Assembly (NCBI GenBank): GCA_903892355.1
Contig: CAITIE010000011.1
Location: forward strand, 1-64,000
Direction of reading: 5' to 3'
DNA length: 64,000 nucleotides
From: an uncultured Pirellula sp.
GTDB taxonomy: Bacteria > Planctomycetota > Planctomycetia > Pirellulales > Pirellulaceae
A model generated the notes under the pieces. It saw only the letters and a program-made list of their open reading frames with translations, did not search any database and was not told where the DNA came from. Both the position numbers and the translations under genes were made by a program. This document shows positions 8,895 to 17,378 of this stretch, piece by piece. How positions within the stretch are numbered: the stretch's first letter is position 1; each line of letters begins with the position of its first letter.

Positions 8895-10218
8895 TTTTGA
8901 AGGCGAATCTAAAAATAGATTGAGTAGCTTTTTGTCGGCTATCCGGGAATCCCGATTGATTTACGAGCGGTTGGGCAATCAGCGATTTTTAAAATCGGTC
9001 CTTGCGGTGTCGTCGGGAAATTTTTTAGGGGCAGGAACGCAGATTTTCTTCGCTCCGATACTGGGGCGGATTTATACACCCTACGATTACGGGTTGTTGG
9101 GTGCCTACCTCGGTGTTGCCGCTTTGTTGGTTGGCTTAGGAAATTGGCAGTACTCTCAAGCGATAGTCGTCGAGCGGAGTGATCGCAATGCGGTCGTACT
9201 TTTTGCGGGATGCCTATTGGCCACCTCGATTACAGCTATCCTTTCTGGTGTTGTATCGATCTTAGTGATTTCGATGGCGGATCGATTTGGGATAATCGGC
9301 AACCGTTGGTGGTATGCGATGTTGCCTGTGTCTGCATTGGTCGCAGGATGGACAGGTGCATTAGCGGCGATGGCCAACCGAAAGGGACTGTACGGTCGCA
9401 TCGGTGCGATCATGTTTTTACCAGGGTTGGTCACCGCTGTTCTGTCGGTACTGCTAGGATTGTATTTTAAGGACGGAGTTGGACTTTTTGTAAGTTATCT
9501 CGTTGGGCAGTTGCTTGCGCTCTGGATGTATTGGGTTGTTGTTCGTTCGCCGTTTGGGAAAGGTGTTCGAGTTACATACCCTAGGATGATGGCAATGATG
9601 CGCAAGCATCATCGCTTTGCGTTGTTCACGACTCCAACTGGTTTTCTGACGACCGTTGCATTCAATTCACCCGTGTACGTATTGGCTGCAAGTGGCGCAA
9701 CCAATGCGATCGGTTTGTTTTCGCGAGCGAATCAGTTGTTGATGATGCCGATCCAGTTGATCGGGAATTCGATCGCGATTGTTTTTCAGCGAGAAGCAGC
9801 GATTCAGTATCAGGACCAGGGAACCTGTTGGGCGATATTTAAGAAGACTTTGGCGACACTGCTTGCGATTGGCATTGTGCCTACGGTGATATTGGCAGCG
9901 ATTGCACCGCAATTATTCACGTTGGTACTCGGTCCGAATTGGACGGATGCGGGCAACTATGCAAGGATCCTTGCACCGATGTTGCTTTTGCGAACGGTAT
10001 GTAGTCCGTTATCAACAGTGTTCTATATCGCAGGCAAGCAAAAAGAGGATTTTCTGCTTTCGATCGCGACATCGCTATTAATGTTCGCTTGCATCGCAGT
10101 GGGGTACGCGATGTTCGGGACACCCATCGCTGTTGTCGCCGGATTCTCGGTGGGGTATTCGATCGCGTACTTGGTATACATCGTGCGTTCGGCTCAGCAC
10201 TGCGTGAGGCGGACGTAA
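8851..10218 (+). CDS. Oligosaccharide flippase family protein (Wzx-like)
   Basis: This is an integral membrane protein of up to 455 residues with about twelve hydrophobic segments, fitting the polysaccharide transporter (RfbX/Wzx, MOP superfamily) pattern. The region FLKSVLAVSSGNFLGAGTQIFFAPILGRIYTPYDYG resembles the first transmembrane unit of lipopolysaccharide flippases. The role is to translocate the undecaprenyl-linked repeat unit across the inner membrane. The ATG at 8851 lies inside the preceding methyltransferase gene; a shorter start near the TTG at about 8920 (LSSFLSAIRESR) is possible, since the first 23 residues have no hydrophobic character. The next gene begins 1 base after the stop. 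Confidence 0.85.
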   Translation: MIEIRGFASGLPSSDFEGESKNRLSSFLSAIRESRLIYERLGNQRFLKSVLAVSSGNFLGAGTQIFFAPILGRIYTPYDYGLLGAYLGVAALLVGLGNWQYSQAIVVERSDRNAVVLFAGCLLATSITAILSGVVSILVISMADRFGIIGNRWWYAMLPVSALVAGWTGALAAMANRKGLYGRIGAIMFLPGLVTAVLSVLLGLYFKDGVGLFVSYLVGQLLALWMYWVVVRSPFGKGVRVTYPRMMAMMRKHHRFALFTTPTGFLTTVAFNSPVYVLAASGATNAIGLFSRANQLLMMPIQLIGNSIAIVFQREAAIQYQDQGTCWAIFKKTLATLLAIGIVPTVILAAIAPQLFTLVLGPNWTDAGNYARILAPMLLLRTVCSPLSTVFYIAGKQKEDFLLSIATSLLMFACIAVGYAMFGTPIAVVAGFSVGYSIAYLVYIVRSAQHCVRRT

Positions 10219-10219
10219 G

Positions 10220-10858
10220 ATGCCGACGCTGGAAAGTCTTTGGACACTGCCGTATCGGATATTGCGTAGGCCTCTCGAGTTGCTCCCGTGCTTTCGATTT
10301 GACCGAGAGACGCGTTTCACGCAAACGCCAGCTACGATTGAGGCATGGATTTCCCAGAACGTCTTCGGACGCAATCGCGGGCCTTATTGGCCAGTTCATC
10401 CATCGAGTTGCGTCATCGGTTGGCGAAGTATTCTGGTCGGAATCGAAACATCACCAGGCTTAATGCCCGGTTGCTATATCCAGGGGATTGGTACGATTCA
10501 GATTGGGGACTATACCCAGGTTGCGAGCAATGTTGGTATTATTAGCGCGAATCATGATCTGCATGATAGTCGGGTGCATCATGCTGAGCGTGTGGAGATT
10601 GGCTCCTATTGTTGGATTGGTATGGGCGCGGTTGTTTTGCCCGGAGTGACGTTAGGGGATTTCACCATCGTCGGTGCCAATGCTGTCGTAACCAAGAGTT
10701 TTCCGGACGGTCATTGTGTCGTCGCCGGAAACCCTGCAAAGAAGATTCGAGAGCTCGATCGCTCAAAGTGCCAGCGGTATACAAGTCCACATGAATACCA
10801 TGGGTTCATCCGAAAAGATCGGTTTCCCGAGTATCGGGCACGGTATCTTCATGTTTAG
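10220..10858 (+). CDS. Hexapeptide-repeat acyltransferase (WcaF/serine acetyltransferase-like)
   Basis: This is a left-handed beta-helix acetyltransferase of 212 residues. The repeats run from about residue 80 to 170 (IQGIGTIQIGDYTQVASNVGIISANHD, then IGSYCWIGMGAVVLPGVTLGDFTIVGANAVVTKSF). The C-terminal element VVAGNPAKKIREL is typical of sugar O- or N-acetyltransferases of the CysE/LacA/LpxA group. The His in SANHDLHD is a candidate catalytic base. It lies between the flippase and the amidotransferase genes, so it probably acetylates a sugar of the polymer. It could instead act on another amino sugar intermediate. Confidence 0.82.
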   Translation: MPTLESLWTLPYRILRRPLELLPCFRFDRETRFTQTPATIEAWISQNVFGRNRGPYWPVHPSSCVIGWRSILVGIETSPGLMPGCYIQGIGTIQIGDYTQVASNVGIISANHDLHDSRVHHAERVEIGSYCWIGMGAVVLPGVTLGDFTIVGANAVVTKSFPDGHCVVAGNPAKKIRELDRSKCQRYTSPHEYHGFIRKDRFPEYRARYLHV

Positions 10859-10942
10859 GGATCTCGCGTTTGCACGAACGCCTTTGCCTTTAGGGTTGGG
10901 ATTGGAAATCCTGATGCTTCACCATGGTGAGATCGGGCACTC

Positions 10943-11587
10943 ATGATCACAATAATCGATTACGGCACGGGGAATATTCGCGCGATCGAGAATATGCTTC
11001 GGGTATTGGGGCATGAATCGAGGATATCCGGGGTGCCTGAGGAAGTCGCCAGTGCATCAAAGATCATCTTGCCTGGCGTTGGGCACTTCGATTACGGGAT
11101 GCGGCAATTGAGGAGCAGTGGCTTGATTGATGTCCTGGATGAAGCCGCTACGTCCAGGCAGATTCCGGTGTTGGGTATTTGTTTAGGGGCTCAGTTGCTC
11201 ACGCGTCGTAGTGATGAGGGGACCGAACCAGGTCTGGGTTGGGTTTCCGCGGAGACGCGACGTTTTGATCGATCACGGTTGGCGGACTCGCTTCGGATAC
11301 CGCATATGGGTTGGGCGGACACAGGGTATCAAGCGGGACATCCTTTGTTTGATGGATTTAATGAAACGCCGCGGTTCTACTACGTACACTCGTACCACAT
11401 GGTGTGCGATGATCCCGTAAACGAGCTTTGCCACGCGGTGCATGGGTATCGCTTTGTCAGTGGAATTGCCAAGGATAATATTCTCGGCGTGCAATTTCAC
11501 CCGGAAAAGAGCCACCGGTTTGGGAAACGTATTTTGGATAATTTCGCGAAGTGGATTCCGTCACGGCGAGTTGGTGAGCAAGCATGA
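10943..11587 (+). CDS. hisH2: HisH-type glutamine amidotransferase of amidino-sugar synthesis
   Basis: This is a class I glutamine amidotransferase of 214 residues, closely patterned on imidazole glycerol phosphate synthase HisH. The catalytic triad is visible as Cys80 (VLGICLGAQLL) and His186/Glu188 (VQFHPEKSH). It generates ammonia from glutamine for its HisF-like partner, whose start codon overlaps its stop by 4 bases. The next gene is a WbpG-like N-acetyl sugar amidotransferase and no other histidine gene is nearby. A role in acetamidino-sugar formation, as known for Pseudomonas aeruginosa HisH2, is therefore much more likely than histidine biosynthesis. This functional transfer is inference from context. 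Confidence 0.88.
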   Translation: MITIIDYGTGNIRAIENMLRVLGHESRISGVPEEVASASKIILPGVGHFDYGMRQLRSSGLIDVLDEAATSRQIPVLGICLGAQLLTRRSDEGTEPGLGWVSAETRRFDRSRLADSLRIPHMGWADTGYQAGHPLFDGFNETPRFYYVHSYHMVCDDPVNELCHAVHGYRFVSGIAKDNILGVQFHPEKSHRFGKRILDNFAKWIPSRRVGEQA

Positions 11588-12384
11588 AGCGTATGCGCGT
11601 GATCCCAACGCTGTTGCTGGACCGGAACGGCGGTTTGGTTAAATCGGTACGATTTGGAAAGAGAACGTACATCGGTGATCCGATCAATGCGGTTCGTATT
11701 TTCAACGAAAAGGAAGTCGATGAGTTGATACTGTTGGATATCGATGCGACAGTCGACTCCAAGGGTCCTAACTATGCGGTTATTGAAGACATCGTAAGTG
11801 AAGCCTTCATGCCAGTAGCGTTCGGTGGTGGGATTTGTTCGGTCGAGCAGATGGCGACCATATTGCGGAGTGGTGTTGAGAAGGTTGTGTTGAATGCGGC
11901 ACCGCACGGTAATCCTTCATTGATCGGTGAGGCGGTTGCGAGATTTGGTAGTCAGAGCGTCGTTGGTGGGATCGACGTTAAGAAATCGCTTTTTGGGAAA
12001 TACAGCGTGTTTACCCATTCTGGGAAAAGGAATCTTGGCAAGTCCCCAACGGAGATTGCCATGCAATTCGAACGAAGTGGGGTTGGCGAATTGATGGTGT
12101 ATTCCATCGATCGCGACGGAACGCGAGTGGGTTATGATATCCCGTTGTTACAAGGGGTGGCGAGCGGCGTCGGAGTTCCAGTAATTGCGTGTGGTGGCGC
12201 CGGAACGCTGGATGATTTTATTGAGGCGCATGAGGTAGCAGGTTGCTCAGCGGTTGCTGCGGGTAGTATGTTCGTTTACCAGAGTTCCACTCAAGGTGTA
12301 TTGATCAATTACCCAACTCGCGATCAGTTGGATGACCACGTCTTTTCTAGATTGCAATGCAACCTGGAGTCACGAACGCTCTAG
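11584..12384 (+). CDS. hisF2: HisF-type cyclase subunit of amidino-sugar synthesis
   Basis: This is a (beta-alpha)8 barrel protein of 266 residues resembling imidazole glycerol phosphate synthase HisF. The two catalytic aspartates of HisF have counterparts at Asp13 (IPTLLLDRNGG) and Asp131 (VVGGIDVKK). The phosphate loops AFGGGIC and ACGGAGT are also present. It is translationally coupled to the HisH-like gene by an ATGA overlap and lies 14 bases before the WbpG-like gene. The trio is thought to channel ammonia to the sugar amidotransferase. Retention of both aspartates means that a true histidine-pathway role cannot be excluded by sequence alone, but the operon context argues against it. Confidence 0.88.
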   Translation: MKRMRVIPTLLLDRNGGLVKSVRFGKRTYIGDPINAVRIFNEKEVDELILLDIDATVDSKGPNYAVIEDIVSEAFMPVAFGGGICSVEQMATILRSGVEKVVLNAAPHGNPSLIGEAVARFGSQSVVGGIDVKKSLFGKYSVFTHSGKRNLGKSPTEIAMQFERSGVGELMVYSIDRDGTRVGYDIPLLQGVASGVGVPVIACGGAGTLDDFIEAHEVAGCSAVAAGSMFVYQSSTQGVLINYPTRDQLDDHVFSRLQCNLESRTL

Positions 12385-12398
12385 TTTCCGGGGGTCGT

Positions 12399-13574
12399 AT
12401 GACGCATGGTTGTTTAAACGAAGTGATCGTACCTGGCCAGCCTGGGTACCGAATTTGTGCCAAAACGATAATGGATACGTCGGATCGGCGGATTTCGTTT
12501 GATCCCGAGGGGGTATCGAATCACTACCGAGAGTATCTGGAGCAGGAACGCTACTATGTTGTTCGTGGTCCAGAGGGAGCCGAACGGCTTCAGGACATGG
12601 CTCGATACATAACCAGCCAGGGAGCGGGTAAGAAGTACGACTGCATTTTGGGCCTAAGCGGCGGTGTCGATAGCACTTATCTATGCTTGCTCGCAAAGCA
12701 GCTTGGCCTGAAACCACTGGTTGTGCATTTCGACAATGGGTGGAACTCGGAGTTGGCTGTCAACAATATCGAGAATACCGTTCGACGCCTAGGGTTTGAT
12801 CTCTACACCTACGTCTGCGACTGGATGGAGTTTCGAGAGTTGCAACGTTCGTATTTCGCAGCGAATGTCGTCGACATCGAGGTTTTGACGGATCATGCGT
12901 TCATGGCGACGCTGTATCAGCAGGCGTTAAAGCATCGGATAAAGTTTGTTTTAGGCGGGATGAACTGCGTGACTGAGGCGATACTTCCGGGCGACTGGAT
13001 TTACAACAAGAATGATTTGGTGAATCTTAAGGGGATACAGGATCGGTTTGGTTCAACACGATTTTCAAGGCTTCGTTCCTATCCGACGATGGGGCCTGAT
13101 CGGCGGCTCTACATCCAGCGAGCTCTCGGAATCGAGGTTTTGAGTCCCTTGAATTGGATTGATTATCGGTACGATCGAGTCAAAGAGCAGATCAAGGCGG
13201 AGCTGGGCTGGCGGGACTATGGCGGGAAGCATTACGAATCTGTTTTCACTCGTTTCTACCAAGGCTACATCCTGCCGAAGAAGTTCAAGTTCGATAAGCG
13301 TCGTGCGCACTACTCCACGTTGATTTGCTCGGGGCAGATGAGTCGAGAGGAAGCGCTGGCTCGTATCGAGGAACCTGGGTATCGCGAAGAGCAATGCAAG
13401 CAGGATCTTCCCTTTGTTCTTAAGAAGCTCGGATTTTCAAGGGATGAGTTTGATCAATATATCCATACACCGAGGGTCGAGCATTCCGTATACGGTGTGG
13501 AGCGAGGGTTGCATGCTCGGTATCCTTGGTTGGGTTGGATGAAGCGTTTGGTAAGGAAAGTGATCCCTAAGTAG
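12399..13574 (+). CDS. N-acetyl sugar amidotransferase (WbpG-like)
   Basis: This PP-loop ATP pyrophosphatase family protein of 391 residues carries the motif LGLSGGVDSTYLCLLA at about residues 84-99, used to activate an amide by adenylation. The N-terminal segment YRICAKTIMDTSDRRISFDPEGVSNHY matches the start of the N-acetyl sugar amidotransferase family; the second Cys pair seen in some members is replaced (SNHY). In Pseudomonas, WbpG works with HisH2 and HisF2 to convert an acetamido group into an acetamidino group. The ATG at 12399 follows ggggtc and was preferred to the ORF track TTG at 12357, which lies inside hisF2. This gene closes the nucleotide-sugar half of the cluster. Confidence 0.88.
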   Translation: MTHGCLNEVIVPGQPGYRICAKTIMDTSDRRISFDPEGVSNHYREYLEQERYYVVRGPEGAERLQDMARYITSQGAGKKYDCILGLSGGVDSTYLCLLAKQLGLKPLVVHFDNGWNSELAVNNIENTVRRLGFDLYTYVCDWMEFRELQRSYFAANVVDIEVLTDHAFMATLYQQALKHRIKFVLGGMNCVTEAILPGDWIYNKNDLVNLKGIQDRFGSTRFSRLRSYPTMGPDRRLYIQRALGIEVLSPLNWIDYRYDRVKEQIKAELGWRDYGGKHYESVFTRFYQGYILPKKFKFDKRRAHYSTLICSGQMSREEALARIEEPGYREEQCKQDLPFVLKKLGFSRDEFDQYIHTPRVEHSVYGVERGLHARYPWLGWMKRLVRKVIPK

Positions 13575-13749
13575 CCCGCATAGAGTCGTTGTCGATCTCA
13601 CTCTCTTGCACACACAACATGCGAGTGGATGTGAGAATTGTAACCTGCGGTTTGGGATGATAAGTCGCCGTCGATAACGTATCGCCAGTCTTGGGCACGC
13701 AACGCTTATCAGCCTAGAGTTCCTGTTTCCCATTTCGCGATAAAGATCT

Positions 13750-14928
13750 TTGAACGTTCAATTTCTAGAGGGCAAAGAAACGGTCCTCGTAATTTCGCCA
13801 CAGCCATGGGCGGGGTTCAAGGTTTCCAAGCATCACTATGCGATGGAGTTGGCTCGTCAGGGGAATCGAGTAGTATTCCTCGACCCTCCTGCAACGCATC
13901 GAGAGATGAGAGGTATTGAGCGTGTCACGGAAAATTTTGACGGTGGATCGCTGGAGGTTGTCCGGTACAGGACATGGTTTCCCTACAACATAAAATTCCA
14001 TTCCCGTCGTTTCTACGATGTTGGAATGCGAGTGCAAGCACAACGAATTCGGAAATTCATTGGGACACACTTCTCAGTGGTTTGGGATTTCGATGAAAGT
14101 TATCAGTTTAATAATCTCCGTTGGTTTGGTGCTGGGGCCAAGATATTCCACCCTGTCGATCAAGTAACGCCGGGTAGGCACGACACTAAGAATGCGGATG
14201 TGATTCTTTCGGTTGCAGCATCGATCGCTGAGCGATTTGAGGCGAGTATCCTGCCGAAACTGATCGTGCCGCATGGTTTATGTCGTGAGTACGAAGAGTA
14301 TGGTGCGAGAAAACTGCGTGAGGGCCAATCGGGTGCGAGCATGGAGCGAACTGGTGGACAGCGTTTAAAAGTCGGGTATGCGGGAAATCTGTTAGCGAAG
14401 GCTGTTGATCGACCGGTATTTCTGGAATTGATAGCGAACCATCCAGAGGTGGATTTTGAGTTGTTCGGTCCGTATGAGTCGAAGGAAGTTCAACCCGCGT
14501 TTATCCAAGAGTGGGTTGCTGCCTTAAAAAGGCATCCCAACGTTCACTTGCATGGCCTCGTCCACCCACAGAGGATCATTGAGTTAGCGCCGACGATCGA
14601 TATGTGGCTTGTTTGCTACGACGTCGGCTTGGATCATAACGGTGGCGCCAATAGTCATAAGATTCTCGAGTATTTGGCAACCGGGAGCCCGGTTGTTTCG
14701 AACCGTATCGGCGCGTATACCGACGTAGACCTTGTCGCAATGCCGTCGACTGCGAGTAACCGCGATCTGCTGCATGTATTCCACGAGGTAGTGGGCAATA
14801 AATCTCATTGGAGTTCGGTTGCGACGAAAAGGCGAATTGAGTTTGCGCTCAAGCACACCTACCGAAGCCACTTGCGGACAATCGAATCTTTTGTAAACAC
14901 CAGTATCGATGGTCGGCATCCCAGATAA
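13750..14928 (+). CDS. Glycosyltransferase, GT-B fold
   Basis: This is a cytoplasmic or peripheral glycosyltransferase of 392 residues. The N-terminal half has the loop PQPWAGFKVSKHHYAMELARQGNRVVFLDPP. The C-terminal half has a nucleotide-sugar binding half-domain with KVGYAGNL, HLHGLVHPQRI and the GT4-like acceptor-side motif NSHKILEYLATGSPVVS. The start codon is TTG at 13750; no ATG or GTG fits further upstream, and the Rossmann strand begins only about ten residues in. It follows the WbpG-like gene by 175 bases without a recognisable terminator and overlaps the next gene by 20 bases. Donor and acceptor cannot be predicted. Confidence 0.82.
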   Translation: MNVQFLEGKETVLVISPQPWAGFKVSKHHYAMELARQGNRVVFLDPPATHREMRGIERVTENFDGGSLEVVRYRTWFPYNIKFHSRRFYDVGMRVQAQRIRKFIGTHFSVVWDFDESYQFNNLRWFGAGAKIFHPVDQVTPGRHDTKNADVILSVAASIAERFEASILPKLIVPHGLCREYEEYGARKLREGQSGASMERTGGQRLKVGYAGNLLAKAVDRPVFLELIANHPEVDFELFGPYESKEVQPAFIQEWVAALKRHPNVHLHGLVHPQRIIELAPTIDMWLVCYDVGLDHNGGANSHKILEYLATGSPVVSNRIGAYTDVDLVAMPSTASNRDLLHVFHEVVGNKSHWSSVATKRRIEFALKHTYRSHLRTIESFVNTSIDGRHPR

Positions 14929-16105
14929 TTCATACAAAGCTCGTCCGTCGGAGAAGGAGGCGGTAGCTTTTGTGCAGTACACATCGCCTGCGGTTTACCC
15001 GCCGATCATGAATGCGGCCCAAACGTTTCATACTCGCGGCTATGTTGTGTATTTATGGGGTATCCAAGCGTTTGGCGATGCTCAGGGTATGAAGATGCCT
15101 ACGAAAGAGGGTTTGTATCTGTGGCTGATGAGAGGGTGTCGTCCTGGGGTTTGGCAAAAAGTACACTATTTAAGATTTGTGCTCAATTGCGTGGTGTATT
15201 CGTTGTGGTACCGTCCCAAGGTTGTTTACTGCTCGGATCTTTGGTCGTATCCCATCGGTTGGATTCTGTATCGGCTTTTTGGATTTAAAGTGATTGCTCA
15301 CGAGCATGACACACCGGCTGCAAGCGGACGAGCAGCAACCGGGATTTGTATTGCAGCACGCTGTCGACTCTTTCCTCGCGTACCCGTAGTCTTTCCCCAA
15401 GTGCAGCGAGCGGAAAAGGTTTCGCGTGATATCGGGGTTGGCAAACGCTATATCGTTTGGAATTGTCCACGAAGGGACGAGATCTGTGGACGCGGCAGCA
15501 ATCCTGCGAAATCAGAGATCACGCTCTGGTACCATGGCTCCGTGGTTCCGAGTCAGTTTCCAAAGACGATCGTGGATGCAATCGTATTATTGCCGAGGAA
15601 TTACCGCTTGAAATTCGCGGGATATGAAACCATTGGGAACCTGGGATACATCGGCGATTTCTTGGATTATGCCAAGGCGCAGGGGGTTGCTCAGCGGGTA
15701 GAGTACCTTGGGACGATTCCAACTCGGACTGAGTTGTTTGAACGGGCTTCCGAGTGCGATATCGGCCTCGCGCTTTTTGATCGCGAGTTTCGCGAACCGA
15801 TGGTTGGGGCGTCGAATAAGCCCTTTGATTATCTAGCCTGCGGTTTGGGTGTTTTGGCAAATGGAACCGAGGAGTGGCGATCCTTTTTCCAGGAAGTACC
15901 CAGCGTGATCCATTGCGATCCATCCGATGCGAAAAGTATGGCAGGGGTTTTAGTAGAGATTCAATCGGATCCAAATCGGCTTGCCCTAGCAAGAGAACTC
16001 GGTACGAAGAGAATGCTCAGCGATTGGAATTACGAGAGTCAATTTGAAAAGGTGCTTACTGAGATTGAAACACCGCCAAAGTCTCAGAGGCTGCATTTAC
16101 GATAG
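14909..16105 (+). CDS. Glycosyltransferase family 4-like protein
   Basis: This is a GT-B fold protein of 398 residues. The N-terminal domain contains QYTSPAVYPPIMNAAQTFHTRGYVVYLWG and, near residue 100, VVYCSDLWSYPIGWILYRLFGFKVIAHEHD, a layout common in GT4 enzymes where an acceptor lipid may contact the hydrophobic patch. The C-terminal domain has LWYHGSVVPSQFPKTIVDAIVLLP and VGASNKPFDYLACGLGVLAN, the nucleotide-binding region. It overlaps the preceding glycosyltransferase by 20 bases, so the two are probably translated together. Specificity is unknown. Confidence 0.78.
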   Translation: MVGIPDNSYKARPSEKEAVAFVQYTSPAVYPPIMNAAQTFHTRGYVVYLWGIQAFGDAQGMKMPTKEGLYLWLMRGCRPGVWQKVHYLRFVLNCVVYSLWYRPKVVYCSDLWSYPIGWILYRLFGFKVIAHEHDTPAASGRAATGICIAARCRLFPRVPVVFPQVQRAEKVSRDIGVGKRYIVWNCPRRDEICGRGSNPAKSEITLWYHGSVVPSQFPKTIVDAIVLLPRNYRLKFAGYETIGNLGYIGDFLDYAKAQGVAQRVEYLGTIPTRTELFERASECDIGLALFDREFREPMVGASNKPFDYLACGLGVLANGTEEWRSFFQEVPSVIHCDPSDAKSMAGVLVEIQSDPNRLALARELGTKRMLSDWNYESQFEKVLTEIETPPKSQRLHLR

Positions 16106-16144
16106 TGATGCGAAGGATTCGCACGATTCTTGTCCAGTAGACAG

Positions 16145-17362
16145 ATGCTCTCGATTCTCACCAGTCATCCAATCCAGTACCAAGTTCCATTGTGGCGTGC
16201 GATTCAACAGCGGGGAATTGCAAACAAGGTTTGGTTTCTTACCGATCACGGGCTGCGTAACTCACTCGATCGTGAGTTTGGGGTTCAATTCGCGTGGGAC
16301 GTTGATTTGCTTGGTGGGTATGAGCACGAATTTCTGTCACTGCACCAACCGGTGGATATGTCGAGGTTTCGCGGGGTTCGGCTCAAGGAAGACTTGGGTC
16401 TGAGGTTGAAATCGGTAAAGGCAACCCATCTTTGGGTGGAAGGATGGCGGTACCAGGCTTTCTGGCAAGCGACCCAATATGCAACGAAAGCTGGCGTGCG
16501 AATCGTCATGAGAGGCGAGACGAATGCGCTCGGGCGGCGGGGAGTTGCCAAAAGAATGGCGAGGAAGTTGTTTCTGCGGCCGTTATTGGCAAAGGTAGAT
16601 TCCTTTCTTTGCATTGGTACGCAGAATCGGCGATTCTATGAGCAGCATGGGGTTTCCTCGAATCGAATGTTGATGGCACCGTATTGTGTGGACAACGATT
16701 ATTTTGTTTCGGTGGCTGAGCGCCTACGACCAGAACGAGCGCGACTTCGGGCGAAGTGGGGGATTGCGGACGACGCAGTGGTGGTGCTGTTTTGCGGCAA
16801 GTTCATTGAGAAAAAGCATCCGATGCATTTGGTCGACGCGGCAAGGCTATTGATGCCTGAGTGTCCGAAACTTCACTTGCTGTTTGTGGGTGGTGGAGAC
16901 CAAGGTGGCCAGTTGCGTGAGAGTCTTTCCGTGGTTTACGATCAGGAACTCGGTGGTGGGCACGACGCATCCGTGAAGGAGGGAATGCCACGAGCGACGT
17001 TCGCGGGGTTCCTCAATCAGAGTCAAGTTCCCGAAGCGTATGCGGTGGCCGACATGCTGGTATTGCCGAGCGATCATGGTGAGACGTGGGGGTTGGTGGT
17101 GAACGAGGCCATGGCGAGTGGCATTCCTGCGGTGGTTAGCGATCAAGTAGGGTGCGCCGTCGATTTACCTCAAGTGCTCGACCCGAAGTTGGTGTATCGA
17201 TTTGGGGACATTGAGGGATTGAAGCGTGCCATCCAGCACTGCGATAAGTCTCGATTCTCGAGAGAAGCAGTTCGAGTCGTCGCGGGTCGTTGCCATTTGA
17301 TGCACACTGTGTGTGCGATTGAGGCAGTGCTCTATGGCCAGAGCGGTACGCTTCGGGATTAG
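16145..17362 (+). CDS. Glycosyltransferase family 4
   Basis: This is a typical GT4 enzyme of 405 residues. The N-terminus is MLSILTSHPIQYQVPLWRAI. The C-terminal domain shows AVVVLFCGKFIEKKHPMHLVDAARLL, then VFAGFLNQSQVPEAYAVADMLVLPSDHGETWGLVVNEAMASGIPAVVSD. The last segment contains the E(x7)E-type pair (Glu in ETWGLVVNEA) that binds the nucleotide ribose and phosphates. The ATG at 16145 was preferred to the TTG at 16130. The following gene starts close to its end. It transfers one sugar of the repeat unit; which one is not predictable. Confidence 0.88.
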   Translation: MLSILTSHPIQYQVPLWRAIQQRGIANKVWFLTDHGLRNSLDREFGVQFAWDVDLLGGYEHEFLSLHQPVDMSRFRGVRLKEDLGLRLKSVKATHLWVEGWRYQAFWQATQYATKAGVRIVMRGETNALGRRGVAKRMARKLFLRPLLAKVDSFLCIGTQNRRFYEQHGVSSNRMLMAPYCVDNDYFVSVAERLRPERARLRAKWGIADDAVVVLFCGKFIEKKHPMHLVDAARLLMPECPKLHLLFVGGGDQGGQLRESLSVVYDQELGGGHDASVKEGMPRATFAGFLNQSQVPEAYAVADMLVLPSDHGETWGLVVNEAMASGIPAVVSDQVGCAVDLPQVLDPKLVYRFGDIEGLKRAIQHCDKSRFSREAVRVVAGRCHLMHTVCAIEAVLYGQSGTLRD

Positions 17363-17378
17363 GAGTGGTGGGGAACCG

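Noticed and set aside
10943-12384. Reading hisH and hisF as part of the histidine biosynthesis pathway
   Set aside because: No other histidine gene is near, and the next gene is a WbpG-like sugar amidotransferase in a polysaccharide cluster.
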